Part shown: piece by piece, positions 1-7,993 of the stretch
How positions within the stretch are numbered: position 1 is the first letter of the stretch
Layout of the letters: every line of letters begins with the position of its first letter
Assembly: GCA_023423995.1 (NCBI GenBank)
Contig: JAFAEL010000225.1
Location: 1 to 64,000, forward strand
Reading direction: 5' to 3'
Origin: Pseudomonadota bacterium
GTDB taxonomy: Bacteria; Pseudomonadota; Alphaproteobacteria; Rhizobiales; Beijerinckiaceae
DNA length: 64,000 nucleotides
Translations under genes and position numbers: made by a program
The notes under the pieces: generated by a model
Told to the model about the DNA's origin: nothing
Seen by the model: only the letters and a program-made list of their open reading frames with translations
Databases searched by the model: none

Positions 1-231
1 GGCTATTACGTCCTGCCCTTCCTGCTCGGCGACCGGATCGCGGCCCGCCTCGACCTCAAGGCGGACCGGCAGGCCGGCCGGCTTCTGGTCCTGTCCCGGC
101 ATATCGAGCCGGGAGCCGACCTCGAAGAAGTCAGGGCGCCGCTCGAGCGCGAGCTGGCCGAGATGGCTCGCTGGCTGGATCTCAGGGAAGTGGTCTTGCA
201 GGCCGGAACAGGCCAGGCGCGCCAGGACTGA
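1..231 (+). CDS. ycaQ: YcaQ-type DNA glycosylase, 3' part only
   Basis: The frame is open from the window edge and stops with TGA at 229-231, leaving 76 C-terminal residues. They begin [20 protein letters not shown] and continue [10 protein letters not shown]. This matches the end of the winged-helix YcaQ/DUF1006 family, which in E. coli repairs DNA interstrand crosslinks by removing damaged bases. The catalytic region lies outside the window, so activity cannot be judged. The next gene is on the opposite strand, so this is the end of its transcription unit. Confidence 0.75.
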   Translation, partial: GYYVLPFLLGDRIAARLDLKADRQAGRLLVLSRHIEPGADLEEVRAPLERELAEMARWLDLREVVLQAGTGQARQD

Positions 232-330
232 ACGGACGACGCAACGCGGATCGCCGCTCCCGGAGAGGATGCACTCGCGATGCCGGTATTCCCGAACGAG
301 GGCGACGATGACCTGAGCTGGTGAGGCAGC

Positions 331-774
331 TCAGAAGACGCAGACCAGCACCAGCCCAACGATCATGAGGGCGCCGCCGAGCAGCCGCCATAAGCCGGCC
401 GTCTGCACGTCGAAGCCGAGCCAGCCGAAATGGTCCAGCAGGATCGACGTCACGATGGCGGAGGTGACCGTCAGGCCCGTGAAGGCCGCGGCGCCCACCC
501 GGCCCGCGATGAGGATCATCGACAGCACGTAGATGGCGCCGAGCGCTCCGCCGAGCCACCCCCACCAGGGCACCTGCGCCACCTTCTCGGCGCTCGGGAC
601 CCCGAGCCCCATGAACGGGGCGGCGAGGAGGTAAACGACCGCACCGACCGCCGCGACCACGAGGGCGGCCAGGATCGGCTGATCGAGCGTCTTGTTCAGG
701 GTGACGTTGGCGCCCGATTGGACCGTGTTCAGGGCGCCGGCCAGGAGCGCGAAGGCGTACAACACCCAGCTCAT
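331..774 (-). CDS. DMT-superfamily small permease (DUF606/YdcZ type)
   Basis: A 147-residue very hydrophobic protein with about five membrane segments, starting MSWVLYAFALLAGALNTVQ and ending in a hydrophobic helix. The length and the N-terminal pattern (small helix, then an NTVQSGANVTLNK-type loop) fit the DUF606/YdcZ half-size members of the drug/metabolite transporter superfamily, an inner-membrane protein of unknown substrate. The frame is open upstream to about 960, but the extra residues are polar and unlike the family, so the ATG at 774 is preferred. It is convergent with the ycaQ end. Substrate is not predictable from sequence. Confidence 0.75.
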   Translation of the reverse strand: MSWVLYAFALLAGALNTVQSGANVTLNKTLDQPILAALVVAAVGAVVYLLAAPFMGLGVPSAEKVAQVPWWGWLGGALGAIYVLSMILIAGRVGAAAFTGLTVTSAIVTSILLDHFGWLGFDVQTAGLWRLLGGALMIVGLVLVCVF

Positions 775-934
775 AGAGTGCACATCGTCAGGGGACCGGA
801 GGAACTTTGGACTGCGGGGCGGGTGGCCGGGGCGACGCCAGCCTGTCACGCCGACCATGAACGCCGAAGCGGGGAGGTCAGACCCGGAATGTTCGAAACC
901 GGACGGCGTCTTCCGCGCGACGCCTCGAAGGGCT

Positions 935-1192
935 TCAGGATCCCGGCAGGCCGCTGGCACCGATCTGCTTGAGATAGATGATGCGCGCCTGGATGGCCTC
1001 GCGGTGGATGCGCCACGTATCCATCGTATCCTGGAAGACCCTGAGCAGGCGCTCGGCCTCGTGGGTATCGCGCCCTCGCTCCCGCATCTCGGCCAGTTGG
1101 ATCATCTGGAGCGCGATCCGCGATTCGCCCTCGGCGATGTGCTCGCTCGCCCGACGAAGCATCTCCGCTTCGTATTCCAGCTCGGTGCCCAT
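935..1192 (-). CDS. Small conserved-type hypothetical protein, helical and charged
   Basis: An 85-residue protein with alternating charged and hydrophobic residues (EAEMLRRASEHIAEGESRI, then IALQMIQLAEMRERG), suggesting two or three amphipathic helices and possibly a coiled coil. No signal peptide, membrane segment or cysteine is present, so it is probably cytoplasmic. It is convergent to nothing and stands alone between a permease gene and csbD on the same strand. I do not recognise a named family. The even GC-rich third positions and the lack of a competing frame support it as a real gene. Confidence 0.6.
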   Translation of the reverse strand: MGTELEYEAEMLRRASEHIAEGESRIALQMIQLAEMRERGRDTHEAERLLRVFQDTMDTWRIHREAIQARIIYLKQIGASGLPGS

Positions 1193-1347
1193 CGACGCAG
1201 GATCCCAGCCGGTCGACAGACATACGCCGATTTTCTCGAGGGCTCACCAGCCTCGTTGGCGGAGCCGTTTCGCGGCGGCGGCGCGGAGCGTTGGAAACAG
1301 CCTTCTCGCAAGGCAGCGTGGCTCTGCGGCGTGAACGCGGGGCAAAG

Positions 1348-1372
1348 AAAAGCCCGGCCGAGCCGGGCTTTT
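1348..1372 (-). terminator. Rho-independent terminator of the csbD-like gene
   Basis: An 11-bp perfect stem with a 3-nt loop (AAAAGCCCGGC / CGA / GCCGGGCTTTT on the plus strand). On the minus strand it is followed by a T-rich run (plus-strand A residues at 1344-1351). It lies 18 bases past the csbD stop. Confidence 0.8.
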
Positions 1373-1390
1373 CGTGGATGAAGCGACCGC

Positions 1391-1567
1391 TTAGCGGTCG
1401 CCGCGCAGGGTGTCTTTCACGCCGCCAACGGTGTTCTGCACCGTTCCGGCAGCCTTCTGGGCCTTGCCCTCGGCTTCGAGCTTGGTGTCGCCGGTGACTT
1501 TGCCGGCCATTTCCTTGGCCGTGCCCTTCACCTTCTCGACAGCGCCTTCGATGCGATCCTTGTCCAT
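1391..1567 (-). CDS. CsbD family stress protein
   Basis: A 58-residue hydrophilic protein beginning MDKDRIEGAVEKVKGTAKEM and ending DTLRGDR. The repeated xxGxxKxxxGKxxGD pattern is that of the CsbD family, small general-stress proteins of unknown mechanism. In Bacillus csbD is SigB-dependent, and alphaproteobacterial copies are often in the general stress regulon. A strong ribosome site (TAAAGGAGGTTC on the minus strand) precedes the ATG at 1567. I looked for a GGAAC/CGTT promoter upstream and did not see a clear one. A terminator follows directly, so the gene is monocistronic. Confidence 0.88.
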   Translation of the reverse strand: MDKDRIEGAVEKVKGTAKEMAGKVTGDTKLEAEGKAQKAAGTVQNTVGGVKDTLRGDR

Positions 1568-1665
1568 GTGAACCTCCTTTACTTCTGGAGGCTCAACCCG
1601 CCGAACCCAGAGTTGGTTGCCTGTCGCGGCAGGGTTTCGCGCCGCGAATGGTGCGGCCAGACGCC

Positions 1666-2088
1666 CTACCCGGCCTCCGCCTCGATCCGCTCCATGTCGT
1701 CGTCCGAAAGCCCGAAATGGTGCCCGAACTCATGCACGAGCACATGCGTGACGAGGTGCCCGAGCGTCTCGTCGTGCTCCGCCCAGTAGTCGAGCAGCGG
1801 CCTGCGAAACAGCCAGATCATGTTCGGCATCTGGCCGGTCGGCAGCAGCCCCGCATCGCCGCCCTGGGCGAGGCCGACGCCGCGGAAGAGCCCGAGGAGG
1901 TCGAACGGGCTCTCGAGACCGAGCGCGTCGAGCATCTCGTCGTCGGGAAAATCCGCGATCCGGATCGCGACGCCGGCGCAGCGCTGCCGGAACAGCTCGG
2001 GCAGCCGGTCGAACGCGTCCTGCGCCATCCGTTCGAATTCCGCGAGGTCGGGCGCGCGCAACCCCGACCAGTCAGGCGCTTGGGCCAT
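1666..2088 (-). CDS. Predicted zincin-like metallopeptidase
   Basis: A 140-residue protein with the zinc-binding signature HVLVHEFGHHFGLSDDDM near its C-terminus (HExxH plus a third ligand further on). The N-terminal half is acidic and helical. Size and motif fit the minimal metallopeptidase family PF06262, common in actinobacteria and alphaproteobacteria, whose substrate is unknown. The start lies three bases after the stop of the upstream zinc permease gene on the same strand. It is therefore the last gene of the znuC-znuB transcript and probably translated by reinitiation. The link to zinc uptake is inference from position. Confidence 0.8.
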   Translation of the reverse strand: MAQAPDWSGLRAPDLAEFERMAQDAFDRLPELFRQRCAGVAIRIADFPDDEMLDALGLESPFDLLGLFRGVGLAQGGDAGLLPTGQMPNMIWLFRRPLLDYWAEHDETLGHLVTHVLVHEFGHHFGLSDDDMERIEAEAG

Positions 2089-2091
2089 GAT

Positions 2092-2943
2092 CTACCGTCT
2101 CACCATCCTCGTCAGCAGGCCGCCGTGAGGGCCGACCAGGATCGACCCGACATAGAGCGCCCCGGCCGTCAGGATGATCGCCGGACCGGACGGCAGCCCG
2201 TAATGGTATGATAGCAGAAGGCCGGCATAGCTCGATGCCAGGGCAACGGCGACGGAGACCGGCAGCAGCCCCGAAAGGGTGGTCGCCCAGAACCGGGCCG
2301 TGACGGCCGGCAGGAGCATGATGCCGACGGCCAGGAGCGTGCCAAGCGCCTGGAAGCCGCCGACGAGGTTCAGCACGACTACGCCCAGGAAGGTGAGATG
2401 GGTGGCTGCGCTCGCCTTGCCGGAGAGCCGGAGGAAGAGCGGATCGACGCATTCCACCACGAGGGGCCGGTAGGCGACGGCGAGCCAGACGAGCGTCAGG
2501 GCCGCGACGGAGCCGATCACCAGGAGGGCGGCATCGTCCAGCGCCAGGACGGTCCCGAAAAGGATGTGCTGGAGATCGACGCTGGAGCCCTTCAGCGAGA
2601 CGAGCATCACGCCGAGCGCGAGCGAGACGAGGTAGAATGCGGCAAGGCTCGCATCCTCCTTCAGGATGGTCGATCGGCTGACGAAGCCCGAGATCAGGAC
2701 CACGGCCAATCCCGCCACGAGCCCGCCCAGCGTCATGGCGGGGAGCGAGAGCCCGCTGACCAGGAACCCGATCGCCGCGCCCGGCAGGATCGCATGGCTC
2801 ATGGCGTCGCTCATCAGGCTCATGCGGCGCAGCGTCAGGAACACGCCGATGGGCGGCGCGCTGAGCGAAAGCGCGAAGGCGCCCGCGAGCGCCCGCCGCA
2901 TGAAGGAGAACTCCAAAAAGGGCGTGACCAGGAGATCGATCAC
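2092..2943 (-). CDS. znuB: Zinc/manganese ABC transporter permease
   Basis: A 283-residue integral membrane protein with about eight hydrophobic helices and the ABC-3 permease family pattern (RRMSLMSDAMSHAILPGAAI). It should form the membrane channel of a ZnuABC-type importer. The frame runs far upstream, but the proper start is the GTG at 2943, which overlaps the TGA of the ATPase gene (GTGA), a typical coupled junction. The length then agrees with ZnuB. Metal specificity is inferred from the adjacent zur gene and palindromes; manganese is the alternative. Confidence 0.85.
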   Translation of the reverse strand: MIDLLVTPFLEFSFMRRALAGAFALSLSAPPIGVFLTLRRMSLMSDAMSHAILPGAAIGFLVSGLSLPAMTLGGLVAGLAVVLISGFVSRSTILKEDASLAAFYLVSLALGVMLVSLKGSSVDLQHILFGTVLALDDAALLVIGSVAALTLVWLAVAYRPLVVECVDPLFLRLSGKASAATHLTFLGVVVLNLVGGFQALGTLLAVGIMLLPAVTARFWATTLSGLLPVSVAVALASSYAGLLLSYHYGLPSGPAIILTAGALYVGSILVGPHGGLLTRMVRR

Positions 2944-3737
2944 GGTGCGCCCAGGGCCGCGAGCACGACGGTCTCGGGACTGTCCGGCAGCCCGCCTTCG
3001 AGCGGGAGGCGGCCATAGGCCCGGGCGAGATTGTCCGGCGTCAGGACCTCCTCCGTCGGGCCCCATGCGACCGGCCGCGCAGCCAGGAGCAGGGTCTGCG
3101 CGAACACCGCCCTCACCTGCCCGATATCGTGAAGCGCGGCGACCACGGTCCGGCCCTCGGCCCGCCATATGCCGATGATGTCGAGGAGGTCCGCCTCCGT
3201 TTCGGCGTCGACCCCCGTGAAGGGCTCGTCGAGCAGGATCAGGGGGGCGTCCTGCAGGAGGGTGCGGGCGAACAGGAGCCGCTGCATCTGGCCGCCGGAG
3301 AGCGCCCCGATGGTGCGGTGCCTTTCGGCCCCGAGGCCGACGCGCTCGAGCGCGCCGTCGACCTCGCCGCGATGTTCCGGGCGGTAGCGGCCCCAGGCGC
3401 CAAGCCTGCGCCACAACCCCATCCCGGCAAATTCGAGGACAGTGATCGGAAAGGAGCGGTCGATCTCGGGCTGCTGCGGCAGATAGGCGAGGTCGCGCAG
3501 GGCCAGGCCGCGAAGGTCCACGGCCCCGGAGAGCAGTTGTGCCTCTCCGACGATCCCCTTCAGCAAGGTCGATTTCCCGGCGCCGTTCGGGCCGACGAGC
3601 GCGAGCGTCTCCCCCTTCCGAACGTTGCCGTCGATCGCCGCGACGGCCGGGCGGCCGCCATAACCGAAGGACGCTGACCGGAAGGTCAGGGCGGGCGGCG
3701 GATCGCTCGCACGCGCTCCCGGGACTTGCCCGCTCAC
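2940..3737 (-). CDS. znuC: Zinc/manganese ABC transporter ATP-binding protein
   Basis: A 265-residue ABC ATPase with Walker A GPNGAGKST, signature LSGGQMQR, Walker B LILLDEP and the switch histidine in ALHDIG. It should power the ZnuB permease at the inner face of the membrane. The GTG start at 3737 is chosen because it lies one base after the stop of a small upstream frame and just before the first conserved strand (ALTFRSASFGYGG). Longer versions would run into the promoter. No gene for the periplasmic binding protein ZnuA is adjacent, so it must be encoded elsewhere. Expression is probably repressed by Zur through the box at 3926-3942. Confidence 0.87.
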   Translation of the reverse strand: MSGQVPGARASDPPPALTFRSASFGYGGRPAVAAIDGNVRKGETLALVGPNGAGKSTLLKGIVGEAQLLSGAVDLRGLALRDLAYLPQQPEIDRSFPITVLEFAGMGLWRRLGAWGRYRPEHRGEVDGALERVGLGAERHRTIGALSGGQMQRLLFARTLLQDAPLILLDEPFTGVDAETEADLLDIIGIWRAEGRTVVAALHDIGQVRAVFAQTLLLAARPVAWGPTEEVLTPDNLARAYGRLPLEGGLPDSPETVVLAALGAP

Positions 3738-3738
3738 C

Positions 3739-3888
3739 TCACGCCAGCGCCCAGGCGACACCCAGGAAGGCGACGCCCGACAGGGCGACCGAAATCGCGA
3801 GCCGCTCGCCCAATCCGAGCAGCATGAGGGAGGAGGAAGCGCCTTCCAGCGCCCGGTCCCGGCCAGCACGGGCTGATAGGTTTCTCAC
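3739..3888 (-). CDS. Possible small membrane peptide leading the znuCB transcript
   Basis: A frame of 49 codons from GTG at 3888 (an internal ATG at 3825 would give 28 codons). It ends MLLGLGERLAISVALSGVAF then LGVAWALA, a single convincing hydrophobic helix. Its TGA is separated from the znuC GTG by one base, a spacing that usually signals translational coupling. There is no clear ribosome site before either start. It may be a true small protein, a leader that opens the znuC start, or chance. I recognise no family. Confidence 0.35.
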   Translation of the reverse strand: MRNLSARAGRDRALEGASSSLMLLGLGERLAISVALSGVAFLGVAWALA

Positions 3889-3925
3889 GGGATCACTCGA
3901 ATACGGGGCAGCCGGCCAGCGGCTG

Positions 3926-3942
3926 ATGTTAGGATATAACAT
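3926..3942. promoter_or_regulatory. Zur-box-like palindrome 1, upstream of znuC
   Basis: Perfect inverted repeat ATGTTA-GGATA-TAACAT. It is an AT-rich island in very GC-rich DNA, between the divergent znuC and zur units and close to the znuC side. Fur-family repressors bind palindromes of this kind; Zur is inferred from the neighbouring gene. Confidence 0.65.
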
Positions 3943-4029
3943 ACACGAGCCGGGGCAAGGCGCCAGTGTGGAAAAGCACGGGAGACCCCATGTCCCATGG
4001 CGACGGGCTGGCCTGGACGGCCCGGCACC

Positions 4030-4044
4030 TGTTATCTTGTAACC
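4030..4044. promoter_or_regulatory. Zur-box-like palindrome 2, upstream of zur
   Basis: TGTTA-TCTTG-TAACC, the same half-sites and 5-nt spacing as the box at 3926-3942 with one mismatch. It lies 22 bases before the zur start, which suggests autoregulation. The two boxes are 104 bases apart, nearly ten helical turns. Confidence 0.55.
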
Positions 4045-4066
4045 TCAACCGAGGCCGATCGGCTCC

Positions 4067-4567
4067 ATGGGCAAGGACAAAGCCGCGCCGCACCCGGCGC
4101 ATGGCCACCATCATCACCACTCGCCCGCCGAGGCGGACAGGCTCCTCGCCCATGTCGAGGAGGTTTGCCGCGAGCGCGGGCTGCAATTCACGCCCTTGCG
4201 GCGGCGCGTGTTCGAGGCGCTAGCCAGGAGCGAAGCGCCGCTCGGCGCCTATGATCTCGTCGAACAGCTCGGGCGGGAGCGGCGCATTTCGCCCATCTCC
4301 GTCTATCGCGCGCTCGAGTTCCTGATGGAGGCGGGCTTCATCCACAGGATCGCGGTGCGGAACACCTACCTGCCCTGCCACCACGAGCACGGCTCGAACG
4401 AGACCACCGTGTTCCTGGTCTGCACCGTGTGCGGGAATGTCGACGAGCTGGCTTCGTCGGACGTGGCGCGGGACCTCGCAGGCACCGCCGCCCAGGTGGG
4501 CTTTCGCCCGGTGAGCCGGACGGTCGAGCTCGAGGGCGAATGCCAGACCTGCCGCGAGGTCTCGTAA
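4067..4567 (+). CDS. zur: Fur-family zinc uptake regulator Zur
   Basis: A 166-residue Fur-family repressor. A histidine-rich N-terminus (HGHHHHH) precedes the winged-helix DNA-binding domain (about residues 25-95, with RRRVFEALARSEAPLGAYDL and PISVYRALEFL). The dimerisation domain follows, with CHHEHG and two CxxC pairs (LVCTVCGN and ECQTCREVS) that normally hold structural zinc. Together with the divergent znuCB genes and the two palindromes this points to Zur rather than Fur or Mur. It should repress znuCB when zinc is sufficient. The histidine tract may add metal sensing or storage. Confidence 0.87.
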   Translation: MGKDKAAPHPAHGHHHHHSPAEADRLLAHVEEVCRERGLQFTPLRRRVFEALARSEAPLGAYDLVEQLGRERRISPISVYRALEFLMEAGFIHRIAVRNTYLPCHHEHGSNETTVFLVCTVCGNVDELASSDVARDLAGTAAQVGFRPVSRTVELEGECQTCREVS

Positions 4568-4571
4568 CGCG

Positions 4572-4600
4572 AAAGCCCGGCCCTCTTGCGAGGACCGGGC
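4572..4600 (-). terminator. Hairpin between zur and a convergent secreted-protein gene
   Basis: Read on the minus strand, GCCCGG-T-CCTC / GCAA / GAGG-G-CCGGGC makes an 11-bp stem including one wobble pair and a GNRA-type tetraloop, then TTTCGCG. The stem has a mismatch on the plus strand. It is therefore better suited to end the minus-strand gene, though it may serve both. Confidence 0.55.
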
Positions 4601-4628
4601 CGGAGGCAGGCCGTCGGGCCGACCCGCC

Positions 4629-4970
4629 TTAGTAGGGGTCGTAGTAGTCGTAACCGGGGCCGTAATAGCCATACGCGCCGTAGGGCCGGTCATAGTAGTA
4701 GTCGCGCCGCTGCTGGGCGGCGATCGCCCCACCGATGAGCGCGCCCGCGATCCCGACCGCGGCGGCAGCCCCAGCGGCGTTCCGGCCGCGATGGCTGCGG
4801 TAATGCCCGTGCCGGCGGCCGCGGTGCTGGGTGTATTCCGCATTCGGAACCGCCGCCGCGAGCGCGTCCGCATTGGGCAGGGAGGGGCTGCTGGCCTGCG
4901 CCCCCGGAGCCCCCGCCATGAGGGCTATGCCGAGTGTCGTCGCGGCCGCGACAGAAATGACCTTGTTCAT
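4629..4970 (-). CDS. Small secreted Gly/Ala- and Tyr-rich protein
   Basis: A 113-residue protein with a clear signal peptide (MNKVISVAAATTLGIALMAG, cleavage near AQA-SS). A basic stretch (HRGRRHGHYRSHRGRN) follows, then a glycine-zipper-like helix (AAAAVGIAGALIGGAIAAQQ). The tail carries many YY, GY and DY pairs. The organisation resembles the small envelope proteins with a glycine zipper found in many alphaproteobacteria, which may insert in or coat the envelope. No enzyme motif is present, and a precise role cannot be assigned. It is convergent with zur and probably a single-gene unit. Confidence 0.7.
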   Translation of the reverse strand: MNKVISVAAATTLGIALMAGAPGAQASSPSLPNADALAAAVPNAEYTQHRGRRHGHYRSHRGRNAAGAAAAVGIAGALIGGAIAAQQRRDYYYDRPYGAYGYYGPGYDYYDPY

Positions 4971-5284
4971 GTCCGTGCGTCCTCAGGAGTTCGATATTCG
5001 ACGCGACAACTCCCCACGCACCCGAAAGGTTTCCCGAGTTACCGAGACGCACCGCAACAGCCAAGATTTCCGGCTGTTCACGCCTCAACTAAGATCCACT
5101 GGAGTATTCAGCGCGCATAGCGGCGATACGCTTGCGCGACCCTTCTGGCGATGCGCCGTGACAACGCGCCGAGCCGCGCGATGACGGGCTCCTGCTGGGA
5201 AGATCTTCGCCGGCACACTTTGAGCTTGGCTGAGGCCGCGAGGCGTGCTTGGTTTCAGCTGTCACACAGATACACGCTCCCGAC
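4971..5284. other. Intergenic region, promoter zone of two divergent genes
   Basis: About 314 bases without a convincing gene, between the secreted-protein gene (minus) and the M81 gene (plus). It should carry both promoters. I see no RNA gene, clear palindrome or repeat in it. A degenerate GGAAA/GTT pair on the minus strand is too weak to call. Confidence 0.5.
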
Positions 5285-6793
5285 ATGCCCTATCGCGTCG
5301 CCTTTGGCGGCTTCCTGCACGAAACCAACACCTTTGCCCCCTCCAAGGCCGGTATGAGCGCGTTCGAACAGGGCGGCGGATGGCCCGTCCTGACGCGCGG
5401 AGACGGGGTCTTCGACGCGGTCCGCAACGTGAATGTCGGGGCCGCCGGGTTCATCGAGGAAGGCCGCAGGCGCGGCTGGACCCTGCTTCCTTCCCTATGG
5501 GCCTCGGCGAGCCCCTCCGCCCACGTCACGCGCGAGGCATTCGAGCGGATCACCGGTGACCTCGTCGAGCGCATCCGGGCCGAGTTGCCGGTCGATGCCG
5601 TCTATCTCGACCTGCACGGCGCCATGGTGACGGAGCATTTCGACGACGGCGAAGGCGAGATCCTGCGCCGGGTGCGCGCCGCGATAGGCCCGGACGTGCC
5701 GCTCGTCGCGAGCCTCGACCTGCACGGCAACGTCACGGCGCTCATGGTGGACAGCGCGGACGCGCTGATCGCGTACCGCACCTACCCGCATGTCGACATG
5801 GCGGAGACCGGACGGCGCTCGGGCGAGTACCTGGCGGGCATCATCGGCACGGAACGGCGGCACGCGAAGGCGTTCCGGCAGATCCCCTACCTGATCCCGA
5901 TCGCCTGGCAGGCGACCGCCATGGAGCCCTGCCGGACCATCTATGGCCGGCTCGAGGCGCGCGAGGGCGAGGCTGTGCCGTCGCTGTCCTTCCTGCCCGG
6001 CTTCCCGGCGGCCGATTTCGCCGATTGCGGCCCCTCGGTCGTCGCCTACGGGGTGACGCAGGCGGATGCCGACGGGGCAGCGGACGAGATCGCTGCCTTG
6101 GTGGCGGAGAGCGAGGAGGCGTTCCGCGGCCGCGTCTACACACCCGACGAGGGCGTCCGCGAGGCCATCCGCCTGGCCGAGACCGCCTCCCGCCCCGTCG
6201 TGATCTCCGACACCCAGGACAACCCGGGCGCGGGCGGCGATTCCGACACGATGGGCATGGCGCATGCCCTCGTCCGGAACGATGCGCCCCGTGCCGCCAT
6301 GGGCCTGATCGTCGATCCCGCGGCCGCCGAGGCGGCGCATGAGGCGGGCGTCGGCGCTACGATCCGCCTCTCCCTCGGCGCGAAGTCCGGCATCCCGGGC
6401 GACCAGCCGCTGGAGGCGGATTTCGCCGTGGAGGCGCTGTCGGACGGCGATTTCGTCGCGACCGGCCCGTTCTTCGGCGCCACCCGGATGAGGCTCGGAC
6501 GTTGCGCCTGCCTGCGGGTCGGCGACGTCCGTTTCGTGGTCGCCTCCCGCAAGGCGCAGATGGCCGACCAGGCCATGTACCGCCAGGTCGGGATCGAGCC
6601 GACGGAACAGGCCATCCTGGTGAACAAGAGCTCGGTCCATTTCCGGGCCGATTTCGAGCCCATTGCCGAGACGATCCTGGTCTGCGCCGCACCGGGACCC
6701 ATGCCGGTAGACCCCGCCGCCTTCCCCTGGAAGCGGCTCCGGCCCGGCATCCGAACGTCGCCGAAGGGACCGGTCTTCAACCAAGGCGCCTGA
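5285..6793 (+). CDS. M81 family metallopeptidase (MlrC/microcystinase C-like)
   Basis: A 502-residue cytoplasmic protein with the family signatures FLHETNTFAP near the N-terminus, YLDLHGAMV, SLDLHGNVT and RTYPHVDMAETG. Their His and Asp residues are the likely zinc ligands. MlrC of Sphingomonas, the characterised member, cleaves linearised microcystin and its tetrapeptide; most homologues act on unknown peptides or amides. The ATG at 5285 is preferred because the protein then starts directly on the conserved strand MPYRVAFGGF; a TTG at 5249 is possible. It opens a run of eight plus-strand genes ending in a peptide-type ABC importer, which suggests it degrades an imported compound. Confidence 0.85.
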   Translation: MPYRVAFGGFLHETNTFAPSKAGMSAFEQGGGWPVLTRGDGVFDAVRNVNVGAAGFIEEGRRRGWTLLPSLWASASPSAHVTREAFERITGDLVERIRAELPVDAVYLDLHGAMVTEHFDDGEGEILRRVRAAIGPDVPLVASLDLHGNVTALMVDSADALIAYRTYPHVDMAETGRRSGEYLAGIIGTERRHAKAFRQIPYLIPIAWQATAMEPCRTIYGRLEAREGEAVPSLSFLPGFPAADFADCGPSVVAYGVTQADADGAADEIAALVAESEEAFRGRVYTPDEGVREAIRLAETASRPVVISDTQDNPGAGGDSDTMGMAHALVRNDAPRAAMGLIVDPAAAEAAHEAGVGATIRLSLGAKSGIPGDQPLEADFAVEALSDGDFVATGPFFGATRMRLGRCACLRVGDVRFVVASRKAQMADQAMYRQVGIEPTEQAILVNKSSVHFRADFEPIAETILVCAAPGPMPVDPAAFPWKRLRPGIRTSPKGPVFNQGA

Positions 6794-6820
6794 TCCTCAG
6801 CACAGGGACGGAGAAGCACC

Positions 6821-7981
6821 ATGGGCATCATGCCTGCGATCCAGGATTTCGCCGACGACCTCGTGGCCATCCGGCGCGACCTGCATGCCCATCCTGAGAT
6901 CGGCTTCGAGGAGGTCCGCACCTCCGACGTGGTCGCGGGCAAGCTCGCATCGTGGGGCATCGAGGTGCATCGCGGCATCGGCGGCACGGGCGTCGTCGGA
7001 ATCCTCCAGGGCGCACTCGGGCCGGGCCGCCGCATCGGCCTGCGCGCCGACATGGATGCCCTGCCGATCGAGGAGCTGACGAACCTTCCCTGGCGCTCGA
7101 CCCGCCCCGGCACCATGCATGCCTGCGGGCATGACGGACACACGACCATGGTGCTCGGCGCGGCGCGCTACCTGGCCGAGAACCGCAACTTCAAGGGAAC
7201 CGCGATTTTCGTCTTTCAGCCGGCCGAGGAGGGTCTCGGCGGCGCCCGGGCGATGCTCGCGGACAAGCTCTTCGAGCGCTTTCCCTGCGACGAGATCTAT
7301 GGGCTCCACAACGCGCCTTATCTCGAGCCCGGGCAGGTCGCGGTCTGGCCCGGCGAGGCGATGGCGGCCGGCGACTTCTTCGACATTCGCATCCGGGGAG
7401 CCGGCAGCCATGGCGCCATGCCGCAGGAATCCCGCGACCCCGTCGTGATCGCGGGCGCCCTGATCGGAGCCCTCCAGACGGTCGTGAGCCGCAACACCCA
7501 TCCGCTCAAGGCGGCCGTGGTTTCCATCACGCAGGTCCATGCGGGCTCGGCCTACAACGTGGTGCCCGAGGAAGCCTCGCTCGCCGGGACGATCCGCACC
7601 TTCGCGCCCGAGGTCCGGGCGATGGTGCACGAGCGCATCCGGACCATCGCGCGAGGCCTTGCGGTCTCGTTCGGCGCGGAGATCGAGGTCGATATCCGCA
7701 CCATCTTCAACACCCTCGTGAACCACGCCGAGCCGGCCGCCGCCTTCGCGGAAGCGGCGCGCGACATCGTCGGGGCCGAGAACGTCATCACGGAGCCCCG
7801 GCCCATGATGGGCTCGGAGGACTTCGCCGACATGCTGCACCAGGTGCCGGGCGCCTATTGCTGGGTCGGGCACAGCGGCACGGTCCCCCTGCACAACCCG
7901 TCCTTCGTGCTCGGCGAGGAGATCCTCCCGGTTGGAGCGAGCCTCCTCGCCCGCATCGTCGAGCGGCGGCTCGCCGCGTGA
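6821..7981 (+). CDS. M20 family amidohydrolase (hippurate hydrolase/aminoacylase type)
   Basis: A 386-residue dinuclear metallohydrolase with the motifs RRDLHAHPEIGFEE, RADMDALPI, HACGHDGH, QPAEEGLGGA and MMGSEDF. These carry the M20D metal ligands and the catalytic glutamate. Such enzymes cleave N-acyl amino acids and related amides in the cytoplasm. The ATG at 6821 has a purine-rich ribosome site (GACGGAGAAG) at suitable spacing. It lies 27 bases after the M81 gene, so it should be cotranscribed with it. Substrate is unknown; the gene run suggests a step after M81 cleavage. Confidence 0.88.
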   Translation: MGIMPAIQDFADDLVAIRRDLHAHPEIGFEEVRTSDVVAGKLASWGIEVHRGIGGTGVVGILQGALGPGRRIGLRADMDALPIEELTNLPWRSTRPGTMHACGHDGHTTMVLGAARYLAENRNFKGTAIFVFQPAEEGLGGARAMLADKLFERFPCDEIYGLHNAPYLEPGQVAVWPGEAMAAGDFFDIRIRGAGSHGAMPQESRDPVVIAGALIGALQTVVSRNTHPLKAAVVSITQVHAGSAYNVVPEEASLAGTIRTFAPEVRAMVHERIRTIARGLAVSFGAEIEVDIRTIFNTLVNHAEPAAAFAEAARDIVGAENVITEPRPMMGSEDFADMLHQVPGAYCWVGHSGTVPLHNPSFVLGEEILPVGASLLARIVERRLAA

Positions 7982-7993
7982 CGGGCGGTGCAG

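Noticed and set aside
1568-1665. EcfG promoter for the csbD-like gene
   Set aside because: CsbD genes are often stress-controlled, but no GGAAC/CGTT pair at proper spacing is visible on the minus strand.
3736-3942. Longer version of the small znuC-leader frame starting ATG at 3942
   Set aside because: That ATG lies within the Zur-box palindrome, so it is unlikely to be transcribed far enough upstream to be used.
4571-4600. Intrinsic terminator for zur on the plus strand
   Set aside because: The plus-strand stem has a C-A mismatch and no T-run. It fits the minus-strand gene better.
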